Assembly: GCF_025947365.1 (NCBI RefSeq)
Contig: NZ_CP110012.1
Location: forward strand, 3,286,001-3,350,000
Length of the DNA: 64,000 bases
Direction: 5' to 3'
Source of the DNA: Flavobacterium sp. N502540
Lineage (GTDB): Bacteria > Bacteroidota > Bacteroidia > Flavobacteriales > Flavobacteriaceae
Shown: positions 42,712 to 52,982 of the stretch, in pieces
Layout of the letters: each line of letters begins with the position of its first letter
Position numbering within the stretch: the first letter of the stretch is position 1
The notes under the pieces: generated by a model
Databases searched by the model: none
What the model was told of the DNA's origin: nothing
What the model saw: only the letters and a program-made list of their open reading frames with translations
Position numbers and translations under genes: made by a program

Positions 42712-44388
42712 ATGTGTGGAATTGTATGTGCCTTTGATCTAAAGCAAAAAGCCGAAACTTTAAGACCTCAAGTATTAGAGATGTCTAAAATTATCCGTCA
42801 CCGTGGACCGGACTGGAGCGGAATTTATAGCAATGATAAAGCAATTTTATCACACGAGCGTCTGGCAATTGTAGATCCGGCTTCAGGAAAACAACCTTTG
42901 TTTACGGAGGATAAAAAATTGGTTTTGGCTGCAAATGGTGAAATTTACAACCACAGAGAATTACGCAAACAGTTTCAGGGAAAATACAACTTTCAGACCG
43001 AAAGTGACTGTGAAGTAATTTTAGCACTTTACAGAGAAAAAGGACCTCATTTTGTAGATGAAATGAATGGAATCTTTGGATTTGCAATCTATGATGTAGA
43101 GAAAGATGAGTATTTTATAGCTCGTGATCACATGGGAATTATTCCATTGTACATTGGTTGGGACCAGCACGGAACGTTCTATGTTGCTTCTGAATTAAAA
43201 GCCTTGGAAGGGTACTGCACAAAAATCCAATTGTTTCCTCCGGGACACTATATGACTAGTAAAGATGGCGAATTTGTGCAGTGGTACAAAAGAGACTGGA
43301 CAGAATATGAAGCTGTAAAAGATAATGAAACCAGTATTCCTGAAATCAAAAAAGCGCTTGAAGCAGCAGTTCACAGACAATTAATGAGTGATGTTCCTTA
43401 CGGAGTTTTACTTTCAGGAGGTTTGGACTCATCTATTACTTCGGCTGTAGCCAAAAAATTTGCACAAAAACGTATCGAGTCAGATGATACAACAGATGCG
43501 TGGTATCCGCAATTGCACTCTTTTTCAGTTGGTTTAGAAGGATCACCTGATTTAGCAGCAGCGCAGGTCGTAGCAAAACATATCGGAACCATTCACCATG
43601 AAATTAAATTTACCATTCAGGAAGGATTGGACGCTGTTCGTGACGTGATTTACAACTTAGAAACTTATGATGTAACAACCGTTAGAGCCTCGACACCAAT
43701 GTGGTTAATGGCGAGAGTGATCAAATCAATGGGAATCAAAATGGTATTGTCAGGAGAAGGAGCAGACGAGTTGTTCGGAGGGTATTTGTATTTCCATAAA
43801 GCACCAAACGCGAGAGAATTCCACGAAGAAAACGTTCGTAAATTAGGTAAATTACACATGTACGATTGTTTACGTGCCAATAAGAGTTTAGCGGCCTGGG
43901 GAATTGAAGGACGTGTTCCGTTTTTGGATAAAGAATTCATGGATGTTGCCATGAGAATCAACCCACAAGATAAAATGATCAACAAAGAGCATCCAATGGA
44001 AAAATGGGTAGTTCGTAAAGCATTTGAAGACATGTTGCCTGAAAGTGTTGCCTGGAGACAAAAAGAACAATTTTCAGACGGTGTCGGATACAGCTGGATT
44101 GATACTTTGAAAGAAGTGGTAGCCCAAGAAGTTTCAGACGAACAACTGGCCAATGCAAAGTATAAATTCCCATTGCAGACACCAACATCTAAAGAAGAAT
44201 ATTACTATCGTTCTATTTTTGCAGAACATTTTCCAAGTGATGCCGCTGCATTATGCGTACCTCAGGAAGCAAGTGTAGCATGTAGTACAAAAATCGCTTT
44301 AGAATGGGATGAGGCTTTCAAAAACATGAATGACCCTTCAGGAAGAGCTGTAGCCAGTGTGCATGATGATGCATACGCTAAAGCATAA
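42712..44388 (+). CDS. asnB: Glutamine-dependent asparagine synthetase
   Basis: The enzyme makes asparagine from aspartate, glutamine and ATP. The 558-aa protein has an N-terminal class II glutaminase with the catalytic Cys as residue 2 (MCGIVCAFD; Cys1 after Met removal), plus Arg50 (SHERLAIV), Asn75-Gly76 (AANGEIYN) and Asp99 (TESDCEV). The synthetase half has the PP-loop LLSGGLDSS (about residue 235), LSGEGADELFGGY (about 347) and REFHEENVRKLGKLHMYDCLRANKSLAAWGIEGRVPFLD (about 370-410). All functional residues seem intact. It is followed by a terminator and, after 314 bp, by a paralogue. Confidence 0.97.
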   Translation: MCGIVCAFDLKQKAETLRPQVLEMSKIIRHRGPDWSGIYSNDKAILSHERLAIVDPASGKQPLFTEDKKLVLAANGEIYNHRELRKQFQGKYNFQTESDCEVILALYREKGPHFVDEMNGIFGFAIYDVEKDEYFIARDHMGIIPLYIGWDQHGTFYVASELKALEGYCTKIQLFPPGHYMTSKDGEFVQWYKRDWTEYEAVKDNETSIPEIKKALEAAVHRQLMSDVPYGVLLSGGLDSSITSAVAKKFAQKRIESDDTTDAWYPQLHSFSVGLEGSPDLAAAQVVAKHIGTIHHEIKFTIQEGLDAVRDVIYNLETYDVTTVRASTPMWLMARVIKSMGIKMVLSGEGADELFGGYLYFHKAPNAREFHEENVRKLGKLHMYDCLRANKSLAAWGIEGRVPFLDKEFMDVAMRINPQDKMINKEHPMEKWVVRKAFEDMLPESVAWRQKEQFSDGVGYSWIDTLKEVVAQEVSDEQLANAKYKFPLQTPTSKEEYYYRSIFAEHFPSDAAALCVPQEASVACSTKIALEWDEAFKNMNDPSGRAVASVHDDAYAKA

Positions 44389-44422
44389 AAAGTATTTTTA
44401 GAATTAGTATATATATTTTCGA

Positions 44423-44455
44423 AAGACGTTCTCAGTACTGGGGACGTTTTTCTTG
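44423..44455 (+). terminator. asnB terminator
   Basis: An 11-bp stem with three G-U pairs (AAGACGTTCTC with GGGGACGTTTT) and an AGTACT loop ends in a T-run. The remaining gap to 44702 is AT-rich; I see no clear promoter in it. Confidence 0.75.
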
Positions 44456-44702
44456 TCTTAGAATGTTAAAATGTATTATTTCAGTTAGTTAATAGTTTTT
44501 TTAAGCAATGATCTGATTTTACTTTTTTATATTTGGCATTCGCTGAAATAAAAATGGAAACAACTAAAAATGTAGCTGAATAAGTACATAAAATTCAGAA
44601 ATAATATTTAGCTTAGCCAAACATTAGAAAAACATTAAATACTGGATTAACGTATTTAATGTATAAAAAAAATAAAGAGAATAATAAAAAATATAGAACA
44701 GT

Positions 44703-46319
44703 ATGTCTGGATTATTAGCTGTTATAGGTAAAGGTAAAGACCCACAACTCGTAAAAGAGCTTTCTGCAAGAATGTCGCATCGTGGTCCTGATGAAAGTGA
44801 TTTGCATATTATGGAAAATGGCAGTATTATTTGCCATGAAAGTTTGTCGATTATTGATTTAAAATCAGGTAAGCAGCCTATTCAGGGAACTAACAAGGCC
44901 TGGATGGTACATGATGGAGAGATCTACAATTATCAGGAACTAAAAGATACAGTCTTAAAAGAGCATAGCTTCAGAACAAAATCAGATTCAGAAGTTATCG
45001 TGCATTTATATGAAGAATTTGGACATAAGTTTTGTCATATGCTGGATGGTGATTTTGCTTTTGTAATTGTTGATGGAGATAATTATATAGCTGCCAGAGA
45101 TGCAGTTGGTGTAAAACCGTTGTATTATGGACTGGATGAGAGAGGGAGAATTTATTTTTCATCAGAAATGAAGTCCATTTCAGATCAGTGCAAATCCTTT
45201 TCAACTTTTCCTCCGGGGCACTATTATACCGGTAAAACCGGTTTTGTAAAATACTACAATCCCGAATATGAAGACCACTCCAAAGCCAATCAAAAATTAG
45301 ATTTAGATTTAATTCGTAATACTTTAATTGAAGCAACCCGTAAACGTTTAATGAGCGAAGTTCCTGTGGGAGTATTACTTTCAGGAGGATTAGATTCTTC
45401 ATTAACATCAGCAATTGCTGCGCGATTATTGAAAGAAAACGGAGAAAAACTGCATTCGTTTTCTATCGGATTAGATGCTGATGCACCTGATAATAAAGCA
45501 GCAAGATCTGCGGCAGCATTTTTAGGGACAGAACATCACGAAATCTATTTTACAGTTGAAGAAGGAATCGAGGTTTTAGAAAAAGTAATCTATCATATTG
45601 AAACTTACGATATCATCTCGGTGCGATCAGGAGTGCCATTGTATTTGTTGTCAAAGGTAATTGCTGATAAAGGAATTAAAGTAATTCTTTCCGGTGAAGG
45701 TGCCGATGAGGTTTTTGGAGGTCATTTGTATTTTAGAAATGCACCATCGGCAGAGGAATTTCAGGATGAAACTATCGAAAGAGTACAAAAATTGTTTACT
45801 GCTGATTTGTTGCGTGCCGATAAAATACCAATGGCACATGGACTGGAAGCGAGAATTCCGTTTCTGGACAAAGAATTTTTAGAGGCGTCAATCCGAATTA
45901 AAACCATAGAAAAACAACCCAAAACATACGATGGAATTGAAAAATACATTTTAAGAAAAGCTTTTGATACGCCAGACGACCCTTATTTGCCAGAGGAAGT
46001 TTTATGGAGACAAAAAGAACAGTTTTCGGATGGAGTGGGGTACAACTGGGTAGATGAATTGATTGAATTCTGCGCCGGACAGGTTTCAGACGAACAGCTT
46101 GCAGGAGCAAGTGTCGAATTTCCGTATAATTCACCGACAACTAAGGAAGCTTATCTGTACAGATCAATTTTTCATAAATTCTATCCACAAGTTAGTTCAG
46201 CACAAACCGTTAGAAAATGGATACCGAAATGGCAGGAAAATCAGGATCCAAGCGGAAGAGCTAATGAAGCGCACGTCAAAGCAGGTGTTGAAGCTTCGAA
46301 AGCAGGAATTATTGCTTAA
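44703..46319 (+). CDS. AsnB paralogue with a degraded glutaminase site
   Basis: The 538-aa protein aligns along its length with AsnB, but the N-terminal glutaminase has lost its key residues: the catalytic Cys is Ser2 (MSGLLAVIG), the Arg of HERLAI is Ser47 (HESLSI) and the Asn of NGEIYN is Asp71 (DGEIYN); only Asp95 remains. It should not hydrolyse glutamine. The synthetase half keeps LLSGGLDSS (about 223), LSGEGADEVFGGH and EARIPFLDKEF, so ATP-dependent amide transfer from free ammonia is possible. An amide-ligase with another substrate or a regulator of AsnB are alternatives. No other gene lies between the two copies. Confidence 0.88.
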   Translation: MSGLLAVIGKGKDPQLVKELSARMSHRGPDESDLHIMENGSIICHESLSIIDLKSGKQPIQGTNKAWMVHDGEIYNYQELKDTVLKEHSFRTKSDSEVIVHLYEEFGHKFCHMLDGDFAFVIVDGDNYIAARDAVGVKPLYYGLDERGRIYFSSEMKSISDQCKSFSTFPPGHYYTGKTGFVKYYNPEYEDHSKANQKLDLDLIRNTLIEATRKRLMSEVPVGVLLSGGLDSSLTSAIAARLLKENGEKLHSFSIGLDADAPDNKAARSAAAFLGTEHHEIYFTVEEGIEVLEKVIYHIETYDIISVRSGVPLYLLSKVIADKGIKVILSGEGADEVFGGHLYFRNAPSAEEFQDETIERVQKLFTADLLRADKIPMAHGLEARIPFLDKEFLEASIRIKTIEKQPKTYDGIEKYILRKAFDTPDDPYLPEEVLWRQKEQFSDGVGYNWVDELIEFCAGQVSDEQLAGASVEFPYNSPTTKEAYLYRSIFHKFYPQVSSAQTVRKWIPKWQENQDPSGRANEAHVKAGVEASKAGIIA

Positions 46320-46385
46320 TAAAATATGCAAAGAGTGCTGTTTCTTAATAGATGGAACAAAATTATTATTGAAAATAAATTTTAA

Positions 46386-46428
46386 AAAAAATCCGGAAAA
46401 ACATGTCAAATGTAGTTCCGGATTTTTT
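46386..46428 (+). terminator. Terminator after the AsnB paralogue
   Basis: A 13-base stem (AAAAAATCCGGAA with TTCCGGATTTTTT) encloses a 17-nt loop and is followed by a T-run. Confidence 0.9.
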
Positions 46429-46468
46429 TTTATGATTTGAAAGAAGAAAAACGTTTAGTTGCCAAAAC

Positions 46469-46566
46469 CTAAAACTTGAAACCTGAAACCTAAAACCTGA
46501 AACTTGAAACCTGAAACTTGAAACTTGAAACTTGAAACCTGAAACCTGAAACCTGAAACCTGAAAA
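46469..46566. repeat. Fourteen consecutive heptamers CCTGAAA/CTTGAAA/CCTAAAA
   Basis: Fourteen 7-bp units run without a slip for 98 bp. Only three unit types occur, differing at positions 2 and 4. It is the longest array of the window and lies in the gap before the M16 peptidase gene. Confidence 0.95.
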
Positions 46567-46636
46567 TTAAGATTTGAATCTTTGAACATTTCTAAAAACT
46601 AAGTTAATTATCGCTCACCGTGTTTAGGAAAAATAT

Positions 46637-46644
46637 TATATTTG
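46637..46644 (+). promoter_or_regulatory. -7 box of the M16 peptidase gene
   Basis: TATATTTG, an exact match to TAnnTTTG, ends 36 bases upstream of the ATG at 46681. No clear -33 element seen. Confidence 0.55.
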
Positions 46645-46680
46645 GTTACCATTAATAACTAACCAATTTAAACTTTACCT

Positions 46681-49416
46681 ATGAGAAACTTATTGCTTAG
46701 CAGTGTTTTGTGCTGCTCACTAGCTTCGTTAAGTCCGGTGTACGCACAAAAAACTGACGCGCCAAAATATATTAAAAATGTTGAAGGAGTAAAAGAATAT
46801 TCTTTGAATAACGGATTGAAAGTGCTCTTGATTCCGGATGCTTCCCAGAGTAATATGGTGGTGAATATTGTCTACAATGTTGGTTCCAGAAACGAAGGTT
46901 ACGGAGAGAAAGGAATGGCTCACTTATTGGAACACATGCTTTTTAAGAGTACCAAAAACCTTGGAGATATTAAAAAAATGCTTTCTGAAAAAGGAGGGGC
47001 TGCTAATGGTACAACCTGGCTGGATCGTACCAATTATTATGAGGTTTTTCCATCGAATGATGAAAATCTGAAATGGAGTATTGAAATGGAAGCAGACCGA
47101 ATGATCAATGCGACTATTTTACAGACTGATTTAGACAAAGAGTTTTCTGTAGTGAGAAACGAGTTCGAAATAGGAGAGAACAACCCTGACGGTGTTTTGC
47201 AGGAAAGAATACTTTCTTCGGCTTATTTGTGGCACAATTACGGGAAAAGTACCATTGGAAGTAAAGAAGATATTGAACGCGTAAAAGCAAACAGACTAAG
47301 AGTTTTCTATGAGAAATATTATCAGCCGGATAATTCAACCTTGATAATCGCCGGAAAATTTGATGAGAAAAAAGCACTACAATATGTAGGTCAATATTTT
47401 GGAAGCATTGCAAAACCTAAAAGAGTTTTGGATAAAACGTATACAATAGAGCCGGCGCAAGATGGCGAAAAATACGTGGAGCTGAAAAGAGCCGGAGACA
47501 GCAAAAATATCGGAGCATTGTATCACACCGCAGCCTATGCAGATAAAGACTATGCAGCAATTGATGCTCTGGGTGAAATTTTAACAGCCGATCCATCTGG
47601 TTATTTGTACAAATCACTGGTAGAAACTCAAAAGATTTCCAGTATTTATTATTGGCAGCCAACCACCAGAGATGCCAGTTTTGTGTATTTTGGAGTAGCT
47701 GTTCCTAACGATAAAGATGTAGTGTCGACAAAAGAACTGGTAAGAGCCGAACTGGATAAAATTGGATCAACCAAATACACAGATGAAGACGTAAGCAGAG
47801 CTAAAGCTAAAATTATCAAGCAAATTGAAGGGATTAAAAATAACACCATTTCTTTTGCCATAAATCTTACCGAAATTATTGGTGCAGGTGATTACAGATT
47901 AGGTTTCCTGTATAGAGATGCAATCGAAAAACTTACAAAAGAAGACATACAAAGAGTTGCTGAAAAGTATTTTAAAAGTAACAACAGGACTGTCGGAGTA
48001 TTTATTCCTTCAAAAGACGAACAAAGAGTTAAGCCGGTTGAATATACTGACGAGCAATTAGCGGCTTTTACTAAAGATTACAAAGGAAAAGCACTTGAAA
48101 AAGAAGCAGCTCCGTTTGAAGCTTCTATTAAGAATCTGAAACAAAATTTTGTTGAAGGAAAGCTAAGTAACGGTGCTAAGTATGGCTTGATTAAAAAAGA
48201 AATTAAAGGAGGAAAAGTTCAGGCAGCATTTAAATTTCCGGTAAGTAATGAAAAGGATTTATCCGGAAAAGCAGATGTTGGGGCTATTTTAGCTCAATTG
48301 TTAAAGACCGGTACAACTACACGTACGAAAGAACAAATTAGTGATCGTTTAGACCTTTTGAAATCAAGTTTGTCATTTGGTTTTTCAGGACAAACATTAA
48401 CCGTGAATGTTAGTACCTATAAAGAAAGTTTTAAGGAAGTAATGGAGATTTTAGGAGATTTATTGACTAATGCTACCTTTCCGCAAAATGAGTTAACCAA
48501 AACAATCAGTGAATATAACACTTATTTAGAATCGAGTTTAAATGATCCTAATTCTGTGGCATTTATCGAGCTTTCCAAACAAACCTCTAAATATTCAAAA
48601 GAGAGTATTTTCTACACTGCGACTGTTCAGGAGCAAATTGATGCTTACAAAAAGATAAAACAGCCTGAAATTGTTGATTTCTATAAAAATATTTTAGGAG
48701 GAAATAATGGAGTAGGGACTGTAGTGGGAGATTTAGAGGCCAAATCTACGGCTCAGATTTTAGAAAGTGCTTTCGGTAAATGGAATTCCAAATCAAAATA
48801 TGAAAGAGCAATACCGACATATTTTGAAACTAAAAAAATAGACAAAGATTATATTACTCCAGATAAGGAAAATGCTGTTGCAATGGGGAAAATCAGTTTT
48901 AAAATGACTCAGAAAGATGCTGATTATCCTGCTTTTGTGATGGCCAATGAAATGTTAGGAAGCGGAGGTTTTTTAAGTGCAAGAATACCGATGCGATTGA
49001 GAGAAAAAGAAGGAATCAGCTATGGAGCAGGATCATTTGTAAACGTACCTGTCACCAATGATGTTTCGTATTGGGCTTATTACGCATTTTTAAATCCAAC
49101 TAAGAAAAATGCCGTTGAGATTGCTGCAAAAGAAGAAATTGCAAAAGCATTAAAAGAGGGCTTCACAGCAGAAGAGCTAAAATCAAATCTGGTGAGCTGG
49201 CTTAATGAAAGAAAAACCCGATTGGGTGATGACGGAACTTTAATGGATTTGACGAATGTTTATCTGCAATACGGAGTTCCTCTGGAAGATTATGATACTC
49301 TGGAAGCTAAAGTTAAAGCCTTGAAAATCGAAGAGGTAAATGCGGTTGTGAAAAAGTACTTAAGCTTAGATAAAATGACTTCTATTTATGCGGGAGATTT
49401 TAATAAAAAACAATAA
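46681..49416 (+). CDS. Secreted M16-family zinc metallopeptidase (two domains)
   Basis: The 911-aa protein has a signal peptide (LLLSSVLCCSLASLSPVYAQ) and two tandem M16 units. The first is active-type: HLLEHMLFKST (about residues 81-91) is the inverse zinc motif HxxEH, and the second metal ligand glutamate follows about 80 residues later (DKEFSVVRNEFE). The second unit (about 490-900) lacks the motif and is the usual inactive partner. M16 enzymes clear peptides in the periplasm or process envelope proteins; substrate unknown. Promoter upstream, terminator downstream. Confidence 0.93.
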   Translation: MRNLLLSSVLCCSLASLSPVYAQKTDAPKYIKNVEGVKEYSLNNGLKVLLIPDASQSNMVVNIVYNVGSRNEGYGEKGMAHLLEHMLFKSTKNLGDIKKMLSEKGGAANGTTWLDRTNYYEVFPSNDENLKWSIEMEADRMINATILQTDLDKEFSVVRNEFEIGENNPDGVLQERILSSAYLWHNYGKSTIGSKEDIERVKANRLRVFYEKYYQPDNSTLIIAGKFDEKKALQYVGQYFGSIAKPKRVLDKTYTIEPAQDGEKYVELKRAGDSKNIGALYHTAAYADKDYAAIDALGEILTADPSGYLYKSLVETQKISSIYYWQPTTRDASFVYFGVAVPNDKDVVSTKELVRAELDKIGSTKYTDEDVSRAKAKIIKQIEGIKNNTISFAINLTEIIGAGDYRLGFLYRDAIEKLTKEDIQRVAEKYFKSNNRTVGVFIPSKDEQRVKPVEYTDEQLAAFTKDYKGKALEKEAAPFEASIKNLKQNFVEGKLSNGAKYGLIKKEIKGGKVQAAFKFPVSNEKDLSGKADVGAILAQLLKTGTTTRTKEQISDRLDLLKSSLSFGFSGQTLTVNVSTYKESFKEVMEILGDLLTNATFPQNELTKTISEYNTYLESSLNDPNSVAFIELSKQTSKYSKESIFYTATVQEQIDAYKKIKQPEIVDFYKNILGGNNGVGTVVGDLEAKSTAQILESAFGKWNSKSKYERAIPTYFETKKIDKDYITPDKENAVAMGKISFKMTQKDADYPAFVMANEMLGSGGFLSARIPMRLREKEGISYGAGSFVNVPVTNDVSYWAYYAFLNPTKKNAVEIAAKEEIAKALKEGFTAEELKSNLVSWLNERKTRLGDDGTLMDLTNVYLQYGVPLEDYDTLEAKVKALKIEEVNAVVKKYLSLDKMTSIYAGDFNKKQ

Positions 49417-49441
49417 AGTTTAGAAAAATCAATTTAAAAAA

Positions 49442-49603
49442 TCCAAATTCCAATTTAAGGAGTTTTAAATTCAAGGAAACCGAAATGCATTTTAGAATGT
49501 TATTTCGGTTTTTTTATACGGTTTAAAAAAATGGGCGTTTTGCAATTTAGGCTTTATAAAATCAATTGATTTTTTACTGCATTCTAATTTTTTGGAATTT
49601 GGA
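49442..49603. repeat. Gap after the M16 gene: terminator inside an inverted heptamer repeat
   Basis: At 49477-49516 a hairpin (AACCGAAAT...ATTTCGGTT) with a following T-run is the terminator of the M16 gene. It is enclosed by TCCAAATTCCAA (49442-49453) and its exact complement (49592-49603), parts of TTTGGAA-type heptamers. The rest of the 353-bp gap to gyrB holds no gene. Confidence 0.8.
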
Positions 49604-49723
49604 ATTTAAGAAAATTGGAATTTAAGTGTTCTTTTAGGCATATTTTTAGGTTTTTCAGACAATTGTGTTGATAACTTAAGTGCTTTAAATAGTAATTTAA
49701 CGGATATATAATTTGCGTTTTTA

Positions 49724-49731
49724 TATATTTG
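49724..49731 (+). promoter_or_regulatory. gyrB promoter -7 box
   Basis: TATATTTG ends 38 bases before the gyrB ATG. It is an exact TAnnTTTG match. The leader would be about 30 nt. Confidence 0.6.
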
Positions 49732-49739
49732 CGTGTTAG

Positions 49740-51710
<1,971 letters not shown>

Positions 51711-51724
51711 TAAATTTTAATCAT

Positions 51725-51770
51725 CAATTCGTTTAATTGTTTAAATTTACTTAAACGATTAAACGAATTG
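51725..51770. repeat. Inverted CGTTTAAT octamers after gyrB
   Basis: Twenty-base arms (CAATTCGTTTAATTGTTTAA at 51725-51744 and its complement, one G-U, at 51751-51770) enclose a 6-nt loop. The arms are made of octamers of the TGTTTAAC family seen around 59.8 and 60.2 kb. It is likely to act as the gyrB 3' hairpin although no long T-run follows. Confidence 0.85.
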
Positions 51771-51819
51771 TCGATTTATCAAACAAACAAATTAATTAAT
51801 AACCGATAAAGTATAAAAT

Positions 51820-52755
51820 ATGAAAGTTACCATTGTAGGAGCAGGAAATGTTGGAGCTACCTGTGCAGATGTTATTTCTTATAGAGGAATTGCAAGCGAA
51901 GTAGTGTTGTTGGATATTAAAGAAGGTTTTGCCGAAGGGAAAGCGTTGGATATTATGCAATGTGCCACAAATACAGGTTTTAATACCAAAGTATCTGGGG
52001 TGACCAATGATTATTCTAAAACTGCCGGAAGTGATGTAGTAGTTATTACATCTGGAATTCCAAGAAAACCAGGAATGACCCGTGAAGAATTAATAGGTAT
52101 AAATGCAGGAATTGTAAAAACAGTTGCCGAAAACGTACTGAAATATTCTCCGGACACTATAATAGTTGTAGTTTCTAATCCAATGGATACGATGACGTAT
52201 TTGGCATTGAAATCTACGGGAGTACCAAAAAACAGAATTATTGGTATGGGTGGAGCGTTAGACAGTTCTCGTTTCAGAACCTATCTTTCATTAGCTTTAG
52301 ATAAACCGGCAAACGATATCTCGGCAATGGTTATAGGAGGGCATGGTGATACTACTATGATTCCATTAACCCGTCTGGCTTCTTATAACGGAATTCCGGT
52401 AACTGAATTTCTTTCGGAAGAAGTATTGCAAAAAGTAGCTGCCGACACTATGGTGGGCGGAGCAACACTTACAGGTCTTTTGGGAACATCAGCATGGTAT
52501 GCACCCGGAGCTTCTGTAGCTTATCTGGTAGATAGTATTTTGAATGATCAGAAAAAAATGATCGCCTGCTCTGTTTTTGTGGAAGGTGAGTACGGGCAAA
52601 ATGATATCTGTATAGGTGTACCTTGTATAATTGGTAAAAACGGAGTGGAAGAAATATTAGGCATTCAGTTAAACGATCATGAAAAAGCCTTATTTGCGAA
52701 AAGTGCAGATGCGGTGAGAAGCATGAATGACGCTTTAAAATCGATTTTAGTATAA
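51820..52755 (+). CDS. mdh: Malate dehydrogenase
   Basis: The enzyme interconverts malate and oxaloacetate with NAD+ in the citric acid cycle. The 311-aa protein is the LDH-like type: NAD motif VGAGNVGATCA (residues 5-15), the substrate-binding SGIPRKPGMTREEL (about 79-92), and the active-site His in VIGGHGDTTM (about 172-181). Length is normal. The next element is a strong terminator. Confidence 0.97.
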   Translation: MKVTIVGAGNVGATCADVISYRGIASEVVLLDIKEGFAEGKALDIMQCATNTGFNTKVSGVTNDYSKTAGSDVVVITSGIPRKPGMTREELIGINAGIVKTVAENVLKYSPDTIIVVVSNPMDTMTYLALKSTGVPKNRIIGMGGALDSSRFRTYLSLALDKPANDISAMVIGGHGDTTMIPLTRLASYNGIPVTEFLSEEVLQKVAADTMVGGATLTGLLGTSAWYAPGASVAYLVDSILNDQKKMIACSVFVEGEYGQNDICIGVPCIIGKNGVEEILGIQLNDHEKALFAKSADAVRSMNDALKSILV

Positions 52756-52774
52756 CGAATTTCGTAAAAAGAGG

Positions 52775-52804
52775 AAAAGGCTGCACTTTTGCAGTCTTTT
52801 TTTT
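52775..52804 (+). terminator. mdh terminator
   Basis: An 11-bp stem (AAAAGGCTGCA with TGCAGTCTTTT, one G-U) with a short CTTT loop is followed by an extended T-run. Confidence 0.9.
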
Positions 52805-52824
52805 GAGATTAATTAATAAATAAA

Positions 52825-52855
52825 TTGGTTAATCTTTTCGTTAATTATATATTTG
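52825..52855 (+). promoter_or_regulatory. secDF promoter
   Basis: A TTG -33 element (52825-52827) and TATATTTG (52848-52855) lie 20 bases apart, the best complete Bacteroidota promoter of the window. The transcript would have a leader of about 120 nt. Confidence 0.7.
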
Positions 52856-52982
52856 CTCGGGTTAAAAAAAATGTTGTAATTCGTGATCTTGATTTTTTAG
52901 TTCTTAAAAATCATATCAGGGCTTATTCTATGGGACTTTAAAACAAAAACAAACAATAAAAAATAATTAATTTTTAGTAATA

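Noticed and set aside
43665..44153. 162-codon antisense frame in asnB
   Set aside because: Antisense to conserved AsnB sequence; no start signal or family feature.
46469..46566. Possible CRISPR array
   Set aside because: Units are 7 bp without spacers, so it is a short-period repeat, not a CRISPR.
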